Positions 39,585 through 50,913 of a stretch of 64,000 nucleotides of DNA are shown piece after piece. Source of the stretch: Planobispora rosea (GTDB lineage Bacteria; Actinomycetota; Actinomycetes; Streptosporangiales; Streptosporangiaceae). Position 1 is the first letter of the stretch, and each line of letters starts with the position of its first letter. A program made the translations under genes and the position numbers. The stretch is taken from assembly GCF_014648175.1 (NCBI RefSeq), contig NZ_BMQP01000008.1, positions 124,001-188,000 on the forward strand. The letters are read 5' to 3'. The notes beneath the pieces are model-generated. The model saw nothing but the letters and a program-made list of their open reading frames with translations, had not been told where the DNA came from and did not search any database.

Positions 39585-41912
39585 TCAGGTGCCCTCCAGG
39601 GAGAGCAGGACGGCCAGCAGGCGCAGGGCGCCGGTCTTGTCCAGGGGCTCGTTGCCGTTCCCGCATTTCGGTGACTGGATGCAGGAGGGGCAGCCGCGGT
39701 CGCACTCGCAGGAGGCGATGGCCTCCCGGGTGGCGGTGAGCCAGTCCGCGGCGCGGGCGTATCCGCGCTCGGCGAAGCCCGCGCCCCCTTCGTGCCCGTC
39801 GTAGACGAAGACGGTGAGCAGGCCGGTGTCCGCGTGGAGTTCGGTCGAGACACCGCCGATGTCCCAGCGGTCGCAGGTGGCGAACAGCGGGAGCAGGCCG
39901 ATGGAGGCGTGCTCGGCCGCGTGGGCCGCGCCGCCGAGATCCAGCCCCGCCTCGGCCAGGGGGGTGACCGCCGAGGCGGGCAGCGTCCACCAGACCGCGC
40001 GGGTGCGCAGGGTGCGCGGGGGCAGGTCGAGTTCCTCGTCGCCCAGCAGCTCACCGCTCTGCAGGCGGCGCTTGAGATAGGACACGACCTGGCGGGTGAC
40101 CTCCACCGACCCGAAGTGGAGCTCTCCCGGGCCCAGCGGTCGCGAGCGCAGCGACTCCAGGACGGAGATCTCGGTGACGTCCCTGGCGAAGGTCGTGTAG
40201 TCGGGTGTGCCCGCCTCGACGAGGGCGACCCCGGCCTCCAGGTCGAGCTCCTCGACCAGGAACGCCTCGCCCTGGTGGATGTAGACGGCTCCGGTGTGCA
40301 CGGTCGTGTGGGCCGACGGCTCGTCCACGGTGCCCAGCAGCCGCCCGGTGGACGCCTCGACGACCTGGATCGGCGGGCCGCCGGAGCCGCGGATGTCGGC
40401 GAGGTCGGTGGCCCACTCCCGCCTGGTCCAGAACCACCCGGTGGGACGCTGTCGTAGCAGGCCCTCCGCGACCAGGCCGGTGAGCGCGTCCTTCGTGGCG
40501 GGACCGAAGATCTCCAGGTCGTCCTCGGTGAGCGGGATCTCGGAGGCCGCCGCACACAGGTGCGGTCCCAAGACGTACGGATTGTCCGGGTCGAGCACGA
40601 TCGCCTCGACCGGGCGGCCGAACAGGGCCTCCGGGTGGTGGACCAGGTAGGTGTCGAGCGGGTCGTCCCGGGCGATCAGCACCGCCAGGGCGTCCTGCCC
40701 GCTCCGGCCCGCCCGTCCGGCCTGCTGCCACAACGACGCCCGGGTTCCCGGCCATCCCGCGATGAGGACGGCGTCCAGCCCCGACACGTCGACTCCGAGC
40801 TCCAGAGCGCTGGTCGTGGCCAGCCCGAGGCACTCTCCGGACCGCAGGGCCCGCTCCAATTCCCTGCGGTCCTCCGCGAGGTATCCGGCCCGGTAGGCCG
40901 AGACCTTCTCCGCCAGGTCGGCCGGGAGTCCCGCCTCCGCGGCGAGATCGGAGAGACGGGCGCGGGTGGTGAGCGCCACGGACTCGGCGGCGCGGTGGGA
41001 GCGCACGAAGGCGAGGGTGCGGACGTCGGCGAGCACGAGGTCGGCGAGGAGGTCGGAGGCCTCGGCGGTGGCCGGGCGGCGCAGAGGTGCCCCTCGCTCG
41101 CCCCGTAACTCGGTCAGGGGCGGTTCCCAGAGGGCGAAGGTGGTCGCACCCCGGGGAGAGGTGTCCGTGGTCACCTCGGCCATCTGGAGGCCGGTGAGGC
41201 GGGTGGCGAAGGCACGCGGATCGCTCGCGGTCGCGGAGGAGAGGAAGAAGACCGGGTGGGAGCCGTACCGCGCGCAGATCCGGCGCAGGCGGCGCAGGAT
41301 CTGGGCCACGTGGGAGCCGAAGACGCCGCGGTAGCCGTGGCACTCGTCGATCACCACCATGCGCAGCCGCCGCCAGAAGGCCGACCAGCGGGTGTGGCGG
41401 GGCAGCATGCTGCGGTGCAGCATGTCCGGGTTCGTCAGGACGTAGTTGGCGTGCCGCCGGACCCAGTCGCGTTCCTCGAAGGAGGTGTCGCCGTCGAAGG
41501 TCGCCGCGCGGAGTTCGGGGAGGTCGAGCGCGTTCAGGACGCGGAGCTGGTCGGAGGCCAGGGCCTTGGTGGGGGTCAGGTAGAGGACCGTGCCGCCGTC
41601 GAGGACCGAGGTGATCGCGGGAACCTGGTAGGCCAGCGACTTCCCCGAGGCGGTGCCCGTGGCGATGATGACGTTCCGGCCGCTGTGGGCCAGCTCGGCG
41701 GCCTCGGCCTGGTGGGGCCAGAGACCGGAAATACCCTGGTTCGCCCAGCGCGTAACCAGTGGGCCGGCGACCCAATCCGGCCATCGGGCTTGACCGGCCT
41801 GACGTGCTGGAACATGCTCCACATGAGTGACGCGTTCCCGACGTGCGGGAACGCCGAGCAGGCGGGACAGGAGAGGGCCTGGCCGGGACTGTGAGGAAGA
41901 AGGCAGACTCAC
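39585..41912 (-). CDS. DEAD/DEAH-box helicase with C-terminal DUF1998/MZB zinc region (Rv3649/MrfA-like)
   Basis: 775 residues. Motif I is ATGTASGKSLAYQVP (about 85), with DECHGYRG (DEAH box) and SSATASDP (motif III). The second RecA domain shows LATTSALELGVDVSGLDAVLIAGWPGTRASLWQQAGRAGR (motifs V-VI). The C-terminal zinc region has ECDRGCPSCIQSPKCGNGN with four Cys. This is the family that includes M. tuberculosis Rv3649 and the repair helicase MrfA. Usually near cspA/topA or Tad/BldG genes in actinomycetes. Starts with GTG, no clear ribosome site. Confidence 0.93.
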   Translation of the reverse strand: MSLPSSSQSRPGPLLSRLLGVPARRERVTHVEHVPARQAGQARWPDWVAGPLVTRWANQGISGLWPHQAEAAELAHSGRNVIIATGTASGKSLAYQVPAITSVLDGGTVLYLTPTKALASDQLRVLNALDLPELRAATFDGDTSFEERDWVRRHANYVLTNPDMLHRSMLPRHTRWSAFWRRLRMVVIDECHGYRGVFGSHVAQILRRLRRICARYGSHPVFFLSSATASDPRAFATRLTGLQMAEVTTDTSPRGATTFALWEPPLTELRGERGAPLRRPATAEASDLLADLVLADVRTLAFVRSHRAAESVALTTRARLSDLAAEAGLPADLAEKVSAYRAGYLAEDRRELERALRSGECLGLATTSALELGVDVSGLDAVLIAGWPGTRASLWQQAGRAGRSGQDALAVLIARDDPLDTYLVHHPEALFGRPVEAIVLDPDNPYVLGPHLCAAASEIPLTEDDLEIFGPATKDALTGLVAEGLLRQRPTGWFWTRREWATDLADIRGSGGPPIQVVEASTGRLLGTVDEPSAHTTVHTGAVYIHQGEAFLVEELDLEAGVALVEAGTPDYTTFARDVTEISVLESLRSRPLGPGELHFGSVEVTRQVVSYLKRRLQSGELLGDEELDLPPRTLRTRAVWWTLPASAVTPLAEAGLDLGGAAHAAEHASIGLLPLFATCDRWDIGGVSTELHADTGLLTVFVYDGHEGGAGFAERGYARAADWLTATREAIASCECDRGCPSCIQSPKCGNGNEPLDKTGALRLLAVLLSLEGT

Positions 41913-42083
41913 TGGTTTTCGGTCTCGTATCTCTGGGCAGAGTCGCCGGGAATCGTGATTTCGTATAGATACTGAGCGTACGCATGGTTGAATGCCGCGC
42001 GTCGGGGCTTGTCGTCACGGGACCTCCAGGTCTCAGAAGTCACGCCCGAATCGGTACTTTCGCAGGAAGGCGCTGGAGGATCT

Positions 42084-42434
42084 GTGGATCTGAAGTTGGA
42101 CCACCATTCCGAGGACCGTCTCACCATCGTCGAGGTCGAAGGTGAGATCGATGTCTACACCGCGCCAAGGTTGCGTGAGCTCCTGATCGACCTCGTCAAC
42201 AAGGGGAACTTCCACCTCCTCGTCAACATGGAGAAGGTCGACTTCCTCGACTCTACGGGGCTGGGCGTCCTGGTCGGCGGGCTCAAGCGGGTCCGGGCGC
42301 ACGACGGGTCCCTGGAGCTTGTGTGCACCCAGGAGCGCATCCTCAAGATCTTCCGGATCACGGGGCTGACCAAGGTCTTCGGTATCTACGCCTCGGTCGA
42401 GGAGGCGAAGGAAGCACACGGTCGAGACAAGTAG
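42084..42434 (+). CDS. bldG: Anti-anti-sigma factor BldG
   Basis: 116 residues from GTG 42084 (GGAGGATCT before it). STAS domain: [54 protein letters not shown], and [16 protein letters not shown]. The phosphorylatable Ser is S57, the same number as in S. coelicolor BldG. It binds an anti-sigma kinase in its unphosphorylated form and so frees sigma factors for development and stress. Upstream is the helicase (divergent), downstream the partner kinase; the order equals SCO3550-3549-3548. Confidence 0.95.
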   Translation: MDLKLDHHSEDRLTIVEVEGEIDVYTAPRLRELLIDLVNKGNFHLLVNMEKVDFLDSTGLGVLVGGLKRVRAHDGSLELVCTQERILKIFRITGLTKVFGIYASVEEAKEAHGRDK

Positions 42435-42436
42435 TC

Positions 42437-42889
42437 ATGGCTACCGTCGAGCTGACGTTCAGCGCCCTCCCCGCCCACGTGCGTACGGCGCGCCTGCTCG
42501 CCACGGCGATCGCACGGCGCACGGGCGTGGAGGAGTCACTGCTGGACGAGGTACGGCTCGCCGTCGGTGAGGCCTGCTCCCGGGCGGTCGAGGCACATCG
42601 CCTCCACTGCCCGGAGGAGCCGATCCGCATCGAGCTGTGCGATGATTCCGGGCGGTTCGAGGTGATCGTCACGGATGTCGCTCCGAGCGACGAGCTCGAG
42701 CAACTGCCGGAGCGGGCCCCGTTCCGTTTCGACGACCCGCTCGGGCAGCTTCCCGACACGCTGGTGTCCGGATTCGGCATCGCGGTCATCGCGGGCCTGG
42801 CCGACGACGTCGAGGTCTACCCGAGCCAGAAGGGCATGCGCATCCGCATGAGCTGGCCCGCGGCGGCCGGCGGCCTGTCACCCGTCTGA
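42437..42889 (+). CDS. Anti-sigma factor / serine-kinase-like ATPase (BldG partner)
   Basis: 150 residues from ATG 42437, 2 bases after the bldG stop. HATPase_c fold of the RsbW/SpoIIAB group: LLDEVRLAVGEACSRAVEAH (N-box), FEVIVTDVAPSD (G1 region) and LVSGFGIAVIAGLADDVEVY (G2 region). The G1 box DxGxG is degraded, so ATP binding may be weak. It should phosphorylate BldG or bind a sigma factor. The position matches SCO3548. Co-translated with bldG and followed by a terminator. Confidence 0.9.
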   Translation: MATVELTFSALPAHVRTARLLATAIARRTGVEESLLDEVRLAVGEACSRAVEAHRLHCPEEPIRIELCDDSGRFEVIVTDVAPSDELEQLPERAPFRFDDPLGQLPDTLVSGFGIAVIAGLADDVEVYPSQKGMRIRMSWPAAAGGLSPV

Positions 42890-42925
42890 CGCCTCGTCTG
42901 GTACGGCGCCCGTCCAGGGCTTTCC

Positions 42926-42965
42926 GGGCAGCCGGGCATGTCCATGAGGGCATGCCCGGCTGCCC
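42926..42965 (+). terminator. Strong hairpin after the bldG operon
   Basis: GGGCAGCCGGGCATG and its exact complement with a 10-base loop (42941-42950). It lies 36 bases after the anti-sigma gene. Confidence 0.85.
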
Positions 42966-43348
42966 CCGTGTGTGCACCGTATTTACGGATGGGACATTTC
43001 GCAAAATAGTGTTACTCCGAAACCGTTGCGAAAAAAACGACGAGAGCCCCACCTGCCAGTTGAAATGGTGTTATAGGCAGGTAATTGAAAGCGGGTTAGC
43101 GGACACGTCATTAATTGGCCACCGGGAGAGACTTCATATCCGCGTCGTCGCTGCGTAGACTCCCCGCACCGGCCAAGGTTTGTCCTTCGGACCGGGCCGT
43201 AAACACGCCCGGCACCCGGAGGAAGTCTGCGGACGCAACCGGAAGCGGCACTGCCAACCACCCCGGACGTGCGCCGCCGGCCCGCCGATTCGCTCCACCG
43301 CAGCGCACTCCGGGCAGGACGCGATCCCGTCTTGCCGAGGAGAGTCGG
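42966..43348. promoter_or_regulatory. Upstream region of hppA with AT-rich patch
   Basis: 383 bases without a supported gene. An AT-rich patch (about 42976-43041, e.g. ATTTACGGATGGGACATTTC) and a second around 43060-43120 are atypical here. TAGACT near 43156 is a possible -10. Ribosome site GAGGAGAG before the ATG at 43349. Confidence 0.5.
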
Positions 43349-45694
<2,346 letters not shown>

Positions 45695-45827
45695 GCATCG
45701 GCCGGGTTCGGACCACGTCGGCACGGTGTGAAGCCGTAGCGAGCCGATCGCGGGCCGGGCCTCATCCGGATCCCGTCCGCGAGGAGTCCCGGATTCCGTT
45801 CGCGGAGAGTCCTGGACCCCGTCCGGG

Positions 45828-45856
45828 AAGGGGTGCACACGATGTGTGCACCCCTT
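45828..45856 (+). terminator. Hairpin terminator after hppA
   Basis: A 13-bp stem (AAGGGGTGCACAC and its complement) with a GAT loop, followed by TTTC. It lies 133 bases after hppA, beyond short imperfect repeats. Confidence 0.85.
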
Positions 45857-46040
45857 TCGCATATGCGAAGCACCCCGATGGAACACTGCTGGGCATGACC
45901 GTTCCCCTCCGGGGAACGGCTCCTGACCCATCTCGGCGAGGTGGGACACGCCTCATGGCCCCGACCGTTCCGACCACACCGACCCTGACAAGAAGGCGGC
46001 TCCCACCGGGTGAACCCGCGGGTGAGTCACTAGGAGAACG

Positions 46041-46145
46041 ATGGAACAGCACTCCTCCGGAGGTAAGGCGCTCGTCATGATCCTGCTGGCGATGGCCGCG
46101 GTGTTCGCGGTGATCGTCGTGGTCGCCGTGTGGGCGGCGAGGTGA
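46041..46145 (+). CDS. 34-residue single-helix membrane peptide
   Basis: A tiny ORF missed by most length cut-offs: MEQHSSGGKALVMILLAMAA and 14 further hydrophobic residues ending WAAR. TAGGAGAACG supplies a ribosome site at ideal spacing to ATG 46041. The helix spans about residues 10-33, N-in by the positive-inside rule is not clear. The stop is two bases before the SixA start, so the two are an operon. No family recognised, but the coding signals (start, spacing, codon use) are good. The peptide could modulate a membrane enzyme. Confidence 0.7.
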   Translation: MEQHSSGGKALVMILLAMAAVFAVIVVVAVWAAR

Positions 46146-46147
46146 CG

Positions 46148-46615
46148 ATGCGCACGCTGATCGTGCTGCGGCACGCCAAGGCGGTCCACACCCCGGGGCT
46201 GGCCGACCCGGAACGCCCCCTCACCGAGCGCGGCGAGCGCGACGCCCGCCGGGTCGGAGAGACTCTCGTCGCCCTGGGCCTCCGGCCCGACCTGGTGCTC
46301 TGCTCGCCGGCCGTACGGACCCGGCAGACCGCCGAGCTGGCCCTGCCCGGTGAGCCGATCGAGTTCGAGCGCGACATCTACGAGGCCTACGCCGACGAAC
46401 TGCTCACACTGATCCGCGGGACCGACCCGAGGGTGCGCACGCTGCTCCTGGTCGGGCACAACCCGGGGGCCCACGAGCTGGTCATGGGCCTCACCACGCG
46501 AGACGGCGATCCCGGCTTCCCGCCCGGCGCGTTCGCGGTCATCGAGAGCGACGAGGAGTGGGCCGAGCTGGACGCCGGGCGCCTGGTCACCCGGTGGAGC
46601 CCCAAGGACCACTGA
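46148..46615 (+). CDS. sixA: Histidine phosphatase SixA-like
   Basis: 155 residues from ATG 46148; the frame also opens at GTG 46130 but that part belongs to the peptide gene. The RHG motif RTLIVLRHAKAVHTPG lies at the N terminus and VGHNPGAHELV supplies the second His. Short length and two-histidine arrangement are those of SixA, which removes phosphate from histidine of phosphotransfer proteins. Its substrate in actinomycetes is not established. Convergent with serB. Confidence 0.9.
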   Translation: MRTLIVLRHAKAVHTPGLADPERPLTERGERDARRVGETLVALGLRPDLVLCSPAVRTRQTAELALPGEPIEFERDIYEAYADELLTLIRGTDPRVRTLLLVGHNPGAHELVMGLTTRDGDPGFPPGAFAVIESDEEWAELDAGRLVTRWSPKDH

Positions 46616-46715
46616 CCCGCCCGCGGCGACCCGTACCCGCAGCGGCCGGGTGCGGGTCGGTCCTCCGCGATGTGGATCAGCCCTTCTGGAGCCGGCCAGC
46701 CCGCCGGGATGCGGG

Positions 46716-47939
46716 TCAGCCCTCCGCGACGGTGACACCCTCCTCGGCGTCGGCGGCCTCGACCTCGTCGCGCGGGATGCCGAGCAGGTAGAGGATCGAG
46801 TCGAGGTAGGGCACGTTGACCGCGGTGTCGGCGGCCTGGCGGACCACCGGCTTGGCGTTGAACGCGATGCCCAGACCGGCCGCGGCGATCATGTCCAGGT
46901 CGTTCGCGCCGTCGCCGATCGCCACGGTCTGGCTGATCGGGATGCCCGCCTCGCGGGCGAAGCGCTCCAGCGCCCGCGCCTTGCCGGGCCGGTCCACGAT
47001 CTCGCCGACGACCCGGCCGGTGAGCACGCCGTCCACGACCTCCAGGGTGTTGGCCGCGGAGTAGTCGATGCCGAGGTTCTCCACGAGGGCGTCGGTGATC
47101 TGGGTGAACCCGCCGCTGACGATCGCGAACCGGTAGTCGAGCCGCTTGAGCGTCCGTACCAGCGTCCGCGCGCCGGGGGTGAGCACGACCTCCTTGCGGA
47201 CCTTCTCGAAGACCTCCTCGGAGAGGCCCTCCAGCAGCGCCACCCGGCGGCGGAGCGACTCGGCGAAGTCGAGCTCGCCGCGCATCGCCTCCTCGGTGAC
47301 CCGGGCGACCTCGTCCAGGCAGCCCGCGTGCGCGGCCAGCAACTCGATCACCTCGGCCTGGATGAGCGTGGAGTCCACGTCCATCACGATCAGCCGCTTG
47401 GCCCTGCGGTACAGGCCGGCCCGCTGCACGGCCACGTCGACCTGCTGCGCGTGCGCCTCGGCGGCCAGCTCGGTCCGGAGCGCGTCCGGGTCGGCGCCGG
47501 AGACGGCGAGCTCGATGCAGGTCACCGGGTAGCTGGACAGCCGCTCGATCCGGTCGATGTTGGCCCCGGCGGCGGCGATCCGGCCGGCGATGCCCGCCAT
47601 CGCGGCGGGCTGCAGCGGCGCACCGAGCACGGTGACGTGCAGGCGTCCGCGCCGCCGCTTCTCCTTGGCGGTGGAACTGGTGGACAGCTCCACCTCCAGC
47701 CCGAGGTCCTCGGCGGTCCGCTCGACGGCGGTCCACAGGGCGCCGAGGGTGCCGCCGGTCCCGGTCGGGGTGTCCCCGGCGTAGGCGACGAGGACACCGA
47801 GGGTCAGCCGGCCGCGGATGACGACCTGCTCGACGTCGGCGACGGCGACGGGGAAGCCGGCCAGGACGGCGAAGAGCCGCGAGGTGACGCCCGGCCGGTC
47901 GGGGCCGGTCAACGTGATCAGAAGCGTGCGCTGGTTCAT
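46716..47939 (-). CDS. serB: Phosphoserine phosphatase with ACT domains (SerB2-type)
   Basis: 407 residues. Two N-terminal ACT-like regions cover about 1-85 and 95-165 (LLITLTGPDRPGVTSRLFAVL at the start, HVTVLGAPLQPAAMAGIAGRI at the second). The HAD phosphatase follows: IVMDVDSTLIQAEVIELLAA (nucleophile Asp), SGGFT and AIGDGANDLDMIAAAGLGIAF. It ends serine synthesis by dephosphorylating phosphoserine; ACT domains sense amino acids. Convergent with sixA, separated by repeats. Confidence 0.95.
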   Translation of the reverse strand: MNQRTLLITLTGPDRPGVTSRLFAVLAGFPVAVADVEQVVIRGRLTLGVLVAYAGDTPTGTGGTLGALWTAVERTAEDLGLEVELSTSSTAKEKRRRGRLHVTVLGAPLQPAAMAGIAGRIAAAGANIDRIERLSSYPVTCIELAVSGADPDALRTELAAEAHAQQVDVAVQRAGLYRRAKRLIVMDVDSTLIQAEVIELLAAHAGCLDEVARVTEEAMRGELDFAESLRRRVALLEGLSEEVFEKVRKEVVLTPGARTLVRTLKRLDYRFAIVSGGFTQITDALVENLGIDYSAANTLEVVDGVLTGRVVGEIVDRPGKARALERFAREAGIPISQTVAIGDGANDLDMIAAAGLGIAFNAKPVVRQAADTAVNVPYLDSILYLLGIPRDEVEAADAEEGVTVAEG

Positions 47940-48054
47940 CGGTTCCTACGCTACTTGGGCGCCGAAACGGCCGTGAACGTGGTTCATCATTCGGACGCCT
48001 GACGTTCGCGGTCCTCCCCGTCCCCGCGTTACCCGGGAGTGTCTTCATAGCCTC

Positions 48055-48900
48055 ATGACGACGATCCCCGCAGAGCAGAACGTCGCTCGTTACACCGTCG
48101 GACTGGCCCGTACCGCCGTTGAGATGCGGCAGGCCCAGCGGCTGCGCCACCGGGTCTTCGCCGAGGAGATGGGTGCCCGGCTGGACACCCCCATCACCGG
48201 CCTGGACGTCGATCCGCTCGACGCCTACTGCGACCACCTGCTGGTACGGCGGGACGACACGGGAGAGGTCGTGGGGACCTACCGGCTGCTGGCACCCGGC
48301 CGGTCCGACCGGCTCTACGCCGACTCCGAGTTCGACCTCGGCGCGCTGGCCGGGATCCGGCCGAGCCTGGTCGAGGCGGGCCGTGCGTGCGTGCATCCGG
48401 ATCACCGGGACGGGGCGGTGATCGGGCTGATGTGGGCGGGCATCGCCCGTTACATGGTCGCCGGAGGGCATGACTGGCTGGCCGGATGCTGCTCGGTGCC
48501 GGTGTCCGAGGCCGCCGGGATCGCGGACCGGGTCCCTCTCGCGCCGCCGGAGTACCGCGTGACCCCACTCCGCCCCTGGCAGGCTTCGAAAGCCGCGAGA
48601 GCGGGCCACGACGCGGGGGACGTCAGACAGGCGAGTGGCCGGCGGGAGAACGACCCGGAAGAGAGCAGCGCGGGAGAGAACGGCCGGGACGCGCGAACCG
48701 GCACGCTTCGGCCGGATGTCTCGCGCTCCGAGTGGGCGGGACTGCCGCCCCTGCTCCGCGGTTACCTCCGACTGGGTGCCTGGGTCTGCGGCCCGCCCGC
48801 GGACGACCCCGAGTTCGGGGTCGCCGACTTCTTCGTCCTGCTGCCGATGTCCGCCGTCAACCCCCGCTACCTGCGGCACTTTCTAGGAGCACCGGCATGA
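48055..48900 (+). CDS. GNAT-fold acyl-ACP N-acyltransferase (OlsB-like)
   Basis: 281 residues. The N-terminal acyltransferase fold covers LARTAVEMRQAQRLRHRVFAEEMGARLD, GEVVGTYRLLAPG and EAGRACVHPDHRDGAVIGLMWAGIARYM, the OlsB/hemolysin-type GNAT pattern. A 40-residue polar insert (about 196-238, AARAGHDAGDV...DARTGTL) is Arg/Glu-rich and unlike relatives. The C terminus (LPPLLRGYLRLGAWVCGPPADDPEFGVADFFVLL) is family-like. It may make lyso-ornithine lipid. ATGA overlap with the next acyltransferase. Confidence 0.83.
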   Translation: MTTIPAEQNVARYTVGLARTAVEMRQAQRLRHRVFAEEMGARLDTPITGLDVDPLDAYCDHLLVRRDDTGEVVGTYRLLAPGRSDRLYADSEFDLGALAGIRPSLVEAGRACVHPDHRDGAVIGLMWAGIARYMVAGGHDWLAGCCSVPVSEAAGIADRVPLAPPEYRVTPLRPWQASKAARAGHDAGDVRQASGRRENDPEESSAGENGRDARTGTLRPDVSRSEWAGLPPLLRGYLRLGAWVCGPPADDPEFGVADFFVLLPMSAVNPRYLRHFLGAPA

Positions 48901-49814
48901 ACCCGTGGCTGCCGATAGCGCCCTGCATGCCCGTCACCTGCATTCTCCCGCCCGCGGCGACGGTGGGCCGGACGCGCCGGGCGCTGCGCCTGCTGACCGC
49001 CACGTCGCTGGTTCTCGCCGGGGCGGTGCTCGGGCTCGTGGCCCGGACGCTCGGCACGGAAGGGCGGATCCGGCTGACGAACGTCTGGTCCCGGCTGGTG
49101 CTGCGGGCCCTCGGCGTCCGCATGGAGGTGCGGCAGGGCTTCACCTTCGTGATCCATCCCCGGCCCGTGGAGGGCGGCCTCTCACCGGGCCGGGTGGTGG
49201 ACGCCGTCATGGGGCCCGCCGCCGCGCCCCTTCCCGGTACGGCGCCGCTGATCGTGGCCAACCATGTGTCCTGGCTGGACCCGGTGGTCCTGTCCGCCGC
49301 GCTGCCGTGCCGGCTGCTGGCCAAGCGCGAGGTCCGGTCCTGGCCGGTGGTCAGCGGACTGGCGGCCGGAGCGGGTGTGCTGTTCATCGACAGGGACCGG
49401 CTCTCCGCGCTGCCCCAGGCCGTCGCGGACGTGACGGACGCGCTGACGCACGGGCACCCGGTCGCGGCCTTCCCGGAGGGGACCACCTGGTGCGGTAAGG
49501 AGATGGGGTCCTTCCGGCCCGCGGTGTTCCAGGCGGCGCTGGACGCGGGGGCCCCGGTCCGGCCGGTGGCGATCCGCTACCTGGACGCCCACGGTGTTCC
49601 CGCCACCGGGCCCGCCTTCGTCGGCGACGACACCCTGCTGTCCTCCGTCCGGCGGGTGGTCGCGCTCCGGGGGCTGACCGTGGAGGTGACGCTGCTGCCG
49701 CCGGTGACGGCACGCGATCGCCGGACGCTCGCCTGGATGGCGGAGTCCTCGGTCGCGTCGGTGATCACCACCCCGGCGGAGTACGCCGGACACGGCGTCC
49801 GGACCGCCGCCTGA
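48897..49814 (+). CDS. 1-acylglycerol-3-phosphate O-acyltransferase-type enzyme (PlsC/OlsA-like)
   Basis: 305 residues from ATG 48897. A hydrophobic N-terminal segment is at about 29-48. The acyltransferase motifs are VANHVSWLDPV (NHx4D), VLFIDRDR and VAAFPEGTTW (FPEGT), then PVRPVAIRY. It transfers acyl groups to a lysolipid. Overlapping the OlsB-like gene by ATGA, the pair resembles olsB-olsA for ornithine lipids; that pathway assignment is inference from the pairing. Confidence 0.85.
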   Translation: MNPWLPIAPCMPVTCILPPAATVGRTRRALRLLTATSLVLAGAVLGLVARTLGTEGRIRLTNVWSRLVLRALGVRMEVRQGFTFVIHPRPVEGGLSPGRVVDAVMGPAAAPLPGTAPLIVANHVSWLDPVVLSAALPCRLLAKREVRSWPVVSGLAAGAGVLFIDRDRLSALPQAVADVTDALTHGHPVAAFPEGTTWCGKEMGSFRPAVFQAALDAGAPVRPVAIRYLDAHGVPATGPAFVGDDTLLSSVRRVVALRGLTVEVTLLPPVTARDRRTLAWMAESSVASVITTPAEYAGHGVRTAA

Positions 49815-49851
49815 CACCGGCACGTCCTGGTCCCCGCCGCCCGCCGGTGTC
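49813..49851 (+). terminator. Candidate hairpin after the acyltransferase pair
   Basis: GACACCGGC and GCCGGTGTC pair across a 21-base loop. It covers the last bases of the stop codon. Convergent aldo/keto reductase gene follows. Confidence 0.5.
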
Positions 49852-49907
49852 TCCGGGCCGCCGCCCGCCGGTGTACCGGACCGTCACCCGCCGCCGCAGG
49901 TGATCGC

Positions 49908-50855
49908 TCAGGGCGCCTCCGGCCGGTCGGACGGCTCCGCCCCCAGGGCGGACAACCGGCCGATCTGCTCCGCCGACAGTTCGACGGCCAGAGCGGCGAG
50001 ATTCTCCTCCAGGTGAGCGACGGAGGCCGTACCCGGAATCGGGACGATCGCAGGCGAGCGGTGCAACAGCCAGGCCAGGGCGGTCTGGGCCGGGGTCGCG
50101 CCCGCTTCCAGGGCGACGTCCGCCACCGCGCCGCCCGGGGCGGCGTGCGCGCCCATCGCGATCGGGAAGAAGGGCAGGAAGGCGATGCCGTGCGCGGCGG
50201 CGTAGTCGATCACGTCGTCGTGGTGACGGGTGGCGAGGTTGTACATGTTCTCCACGCTCGCGATCGGGGTGATCGCCTGCGCCGCGCGCAGCTGTTCAAG
50301 CGTCACCTCCGACAGGCCGATGTGCCGGACCTTCCCCTCGTCCTGGAGCCGCCTCAGGGCGCCGAGCTGGTCCTCCAGCGGTACCTGCGGGTCCAGGCGG
50401 TGCAGCTGGAGCAGGTCGATGCGCTCCACCCGGAGCCGCCGCAGGCTCAGTTCGGCCTGCTGGCGCAGATACTCCGGCCGCCCCAGCGGCACCCACTCGG
50501 AGGGGGACGGCCGGGCCACCCCGATCTTCGTGGTGATCACCAGGTGGTCCGGGTAGGGGTGCAGGGCTTCGGCGATCAGTTCCTCGTTGGCGCCCAGGGC
50601 GTAGGAGTCGGCGGTGTCGATCAGGTCGACGCCCAGCTCCACGGCGCGGCGCAGGAGCGTGATCGCGGCCTGCCGATCCGCCGGAGGCCACCAGACGGGA
50701 GCCTGGTCCGGAGTGGCCGGGACGGGGCCGGGCCCGCCGGTCAGTCGCATGGCGCCGTAGCCGATACGGCGCACCGGCAGGTCACCCCCGATGGTGAGAA
50801 CGGTGCCGGGACGGGTCGAGGGCTGGGCGGTGTGTTCGATCATTCCGTACGTCAT
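49908..50855 (-). CDS. Aldo/keto reductase
   Basis: 315 residues from ATG 50855; the frame opens 27 bases earlier at 50882 but that ATG lies inside the MerR dyad. The TIM-barrel motifs are DTADSYALGANEELIAEAL (catalytic Asp/Tyr), VITTKIG and DLLQLHRLDP, with a C-terminal cofactor loop (IPGTASVAHLEENLAA). NADPH-dependent carbonyl reduction is expected, the substrate unknown. Divergent from a MerR-type regulator with the operator between, so probably induced by what that regulator senses. A -10-like TTACCG before 50855 leaves almost no leader. Confidence 0.9.
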   Translation of the reverse strand: MTYGMIEHTAQPSTRPGTVLTIGGDLPVRRIGYGAMRLTGGPGPVPATPDQAPVWWPPADRQAAITLLRRAVELGVDLIDTADSYALGANEELIAEALHPYPDHLVITTKIGVARPSPSEWVPLGRPEYLRQQAELSLRRLRVERIDLLQLHRLDPQVPLEDQLGALRRLQDEGKVRHIGLSEVTLEQLRAAQAITPIASVENMYNLATRHHDDVIDYAAAHGIAFLPFFPIAMGAHAAPGGAVADVALEAGATPAQTALAWLLHRSPAIVPIPGTASVAHLEENLAALAVELSAEQIGRLSALGAEPSDRPEAP

Positions 50856-50872
50856 GGAGCCACGGTAAAATT

Positions 50873-50886
50873 TCACATCCATGTGA
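50873..50886. promoter_or_regulatory. MerR-type dyad operator
   Basis: TCACAT-CC-ATGTGA, between a TTGAAT -35 (50888-50893) and a -10 near 50862-50870 on the minus strand. Spacing of about 17-20 bases with the dyad inside the spacer is the MerR-family arrangement. Confidence 0.65.
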
Positions 50887-50913
50887 GATTCAACCCTCTG
50901 TGAGGAAGGTCAC

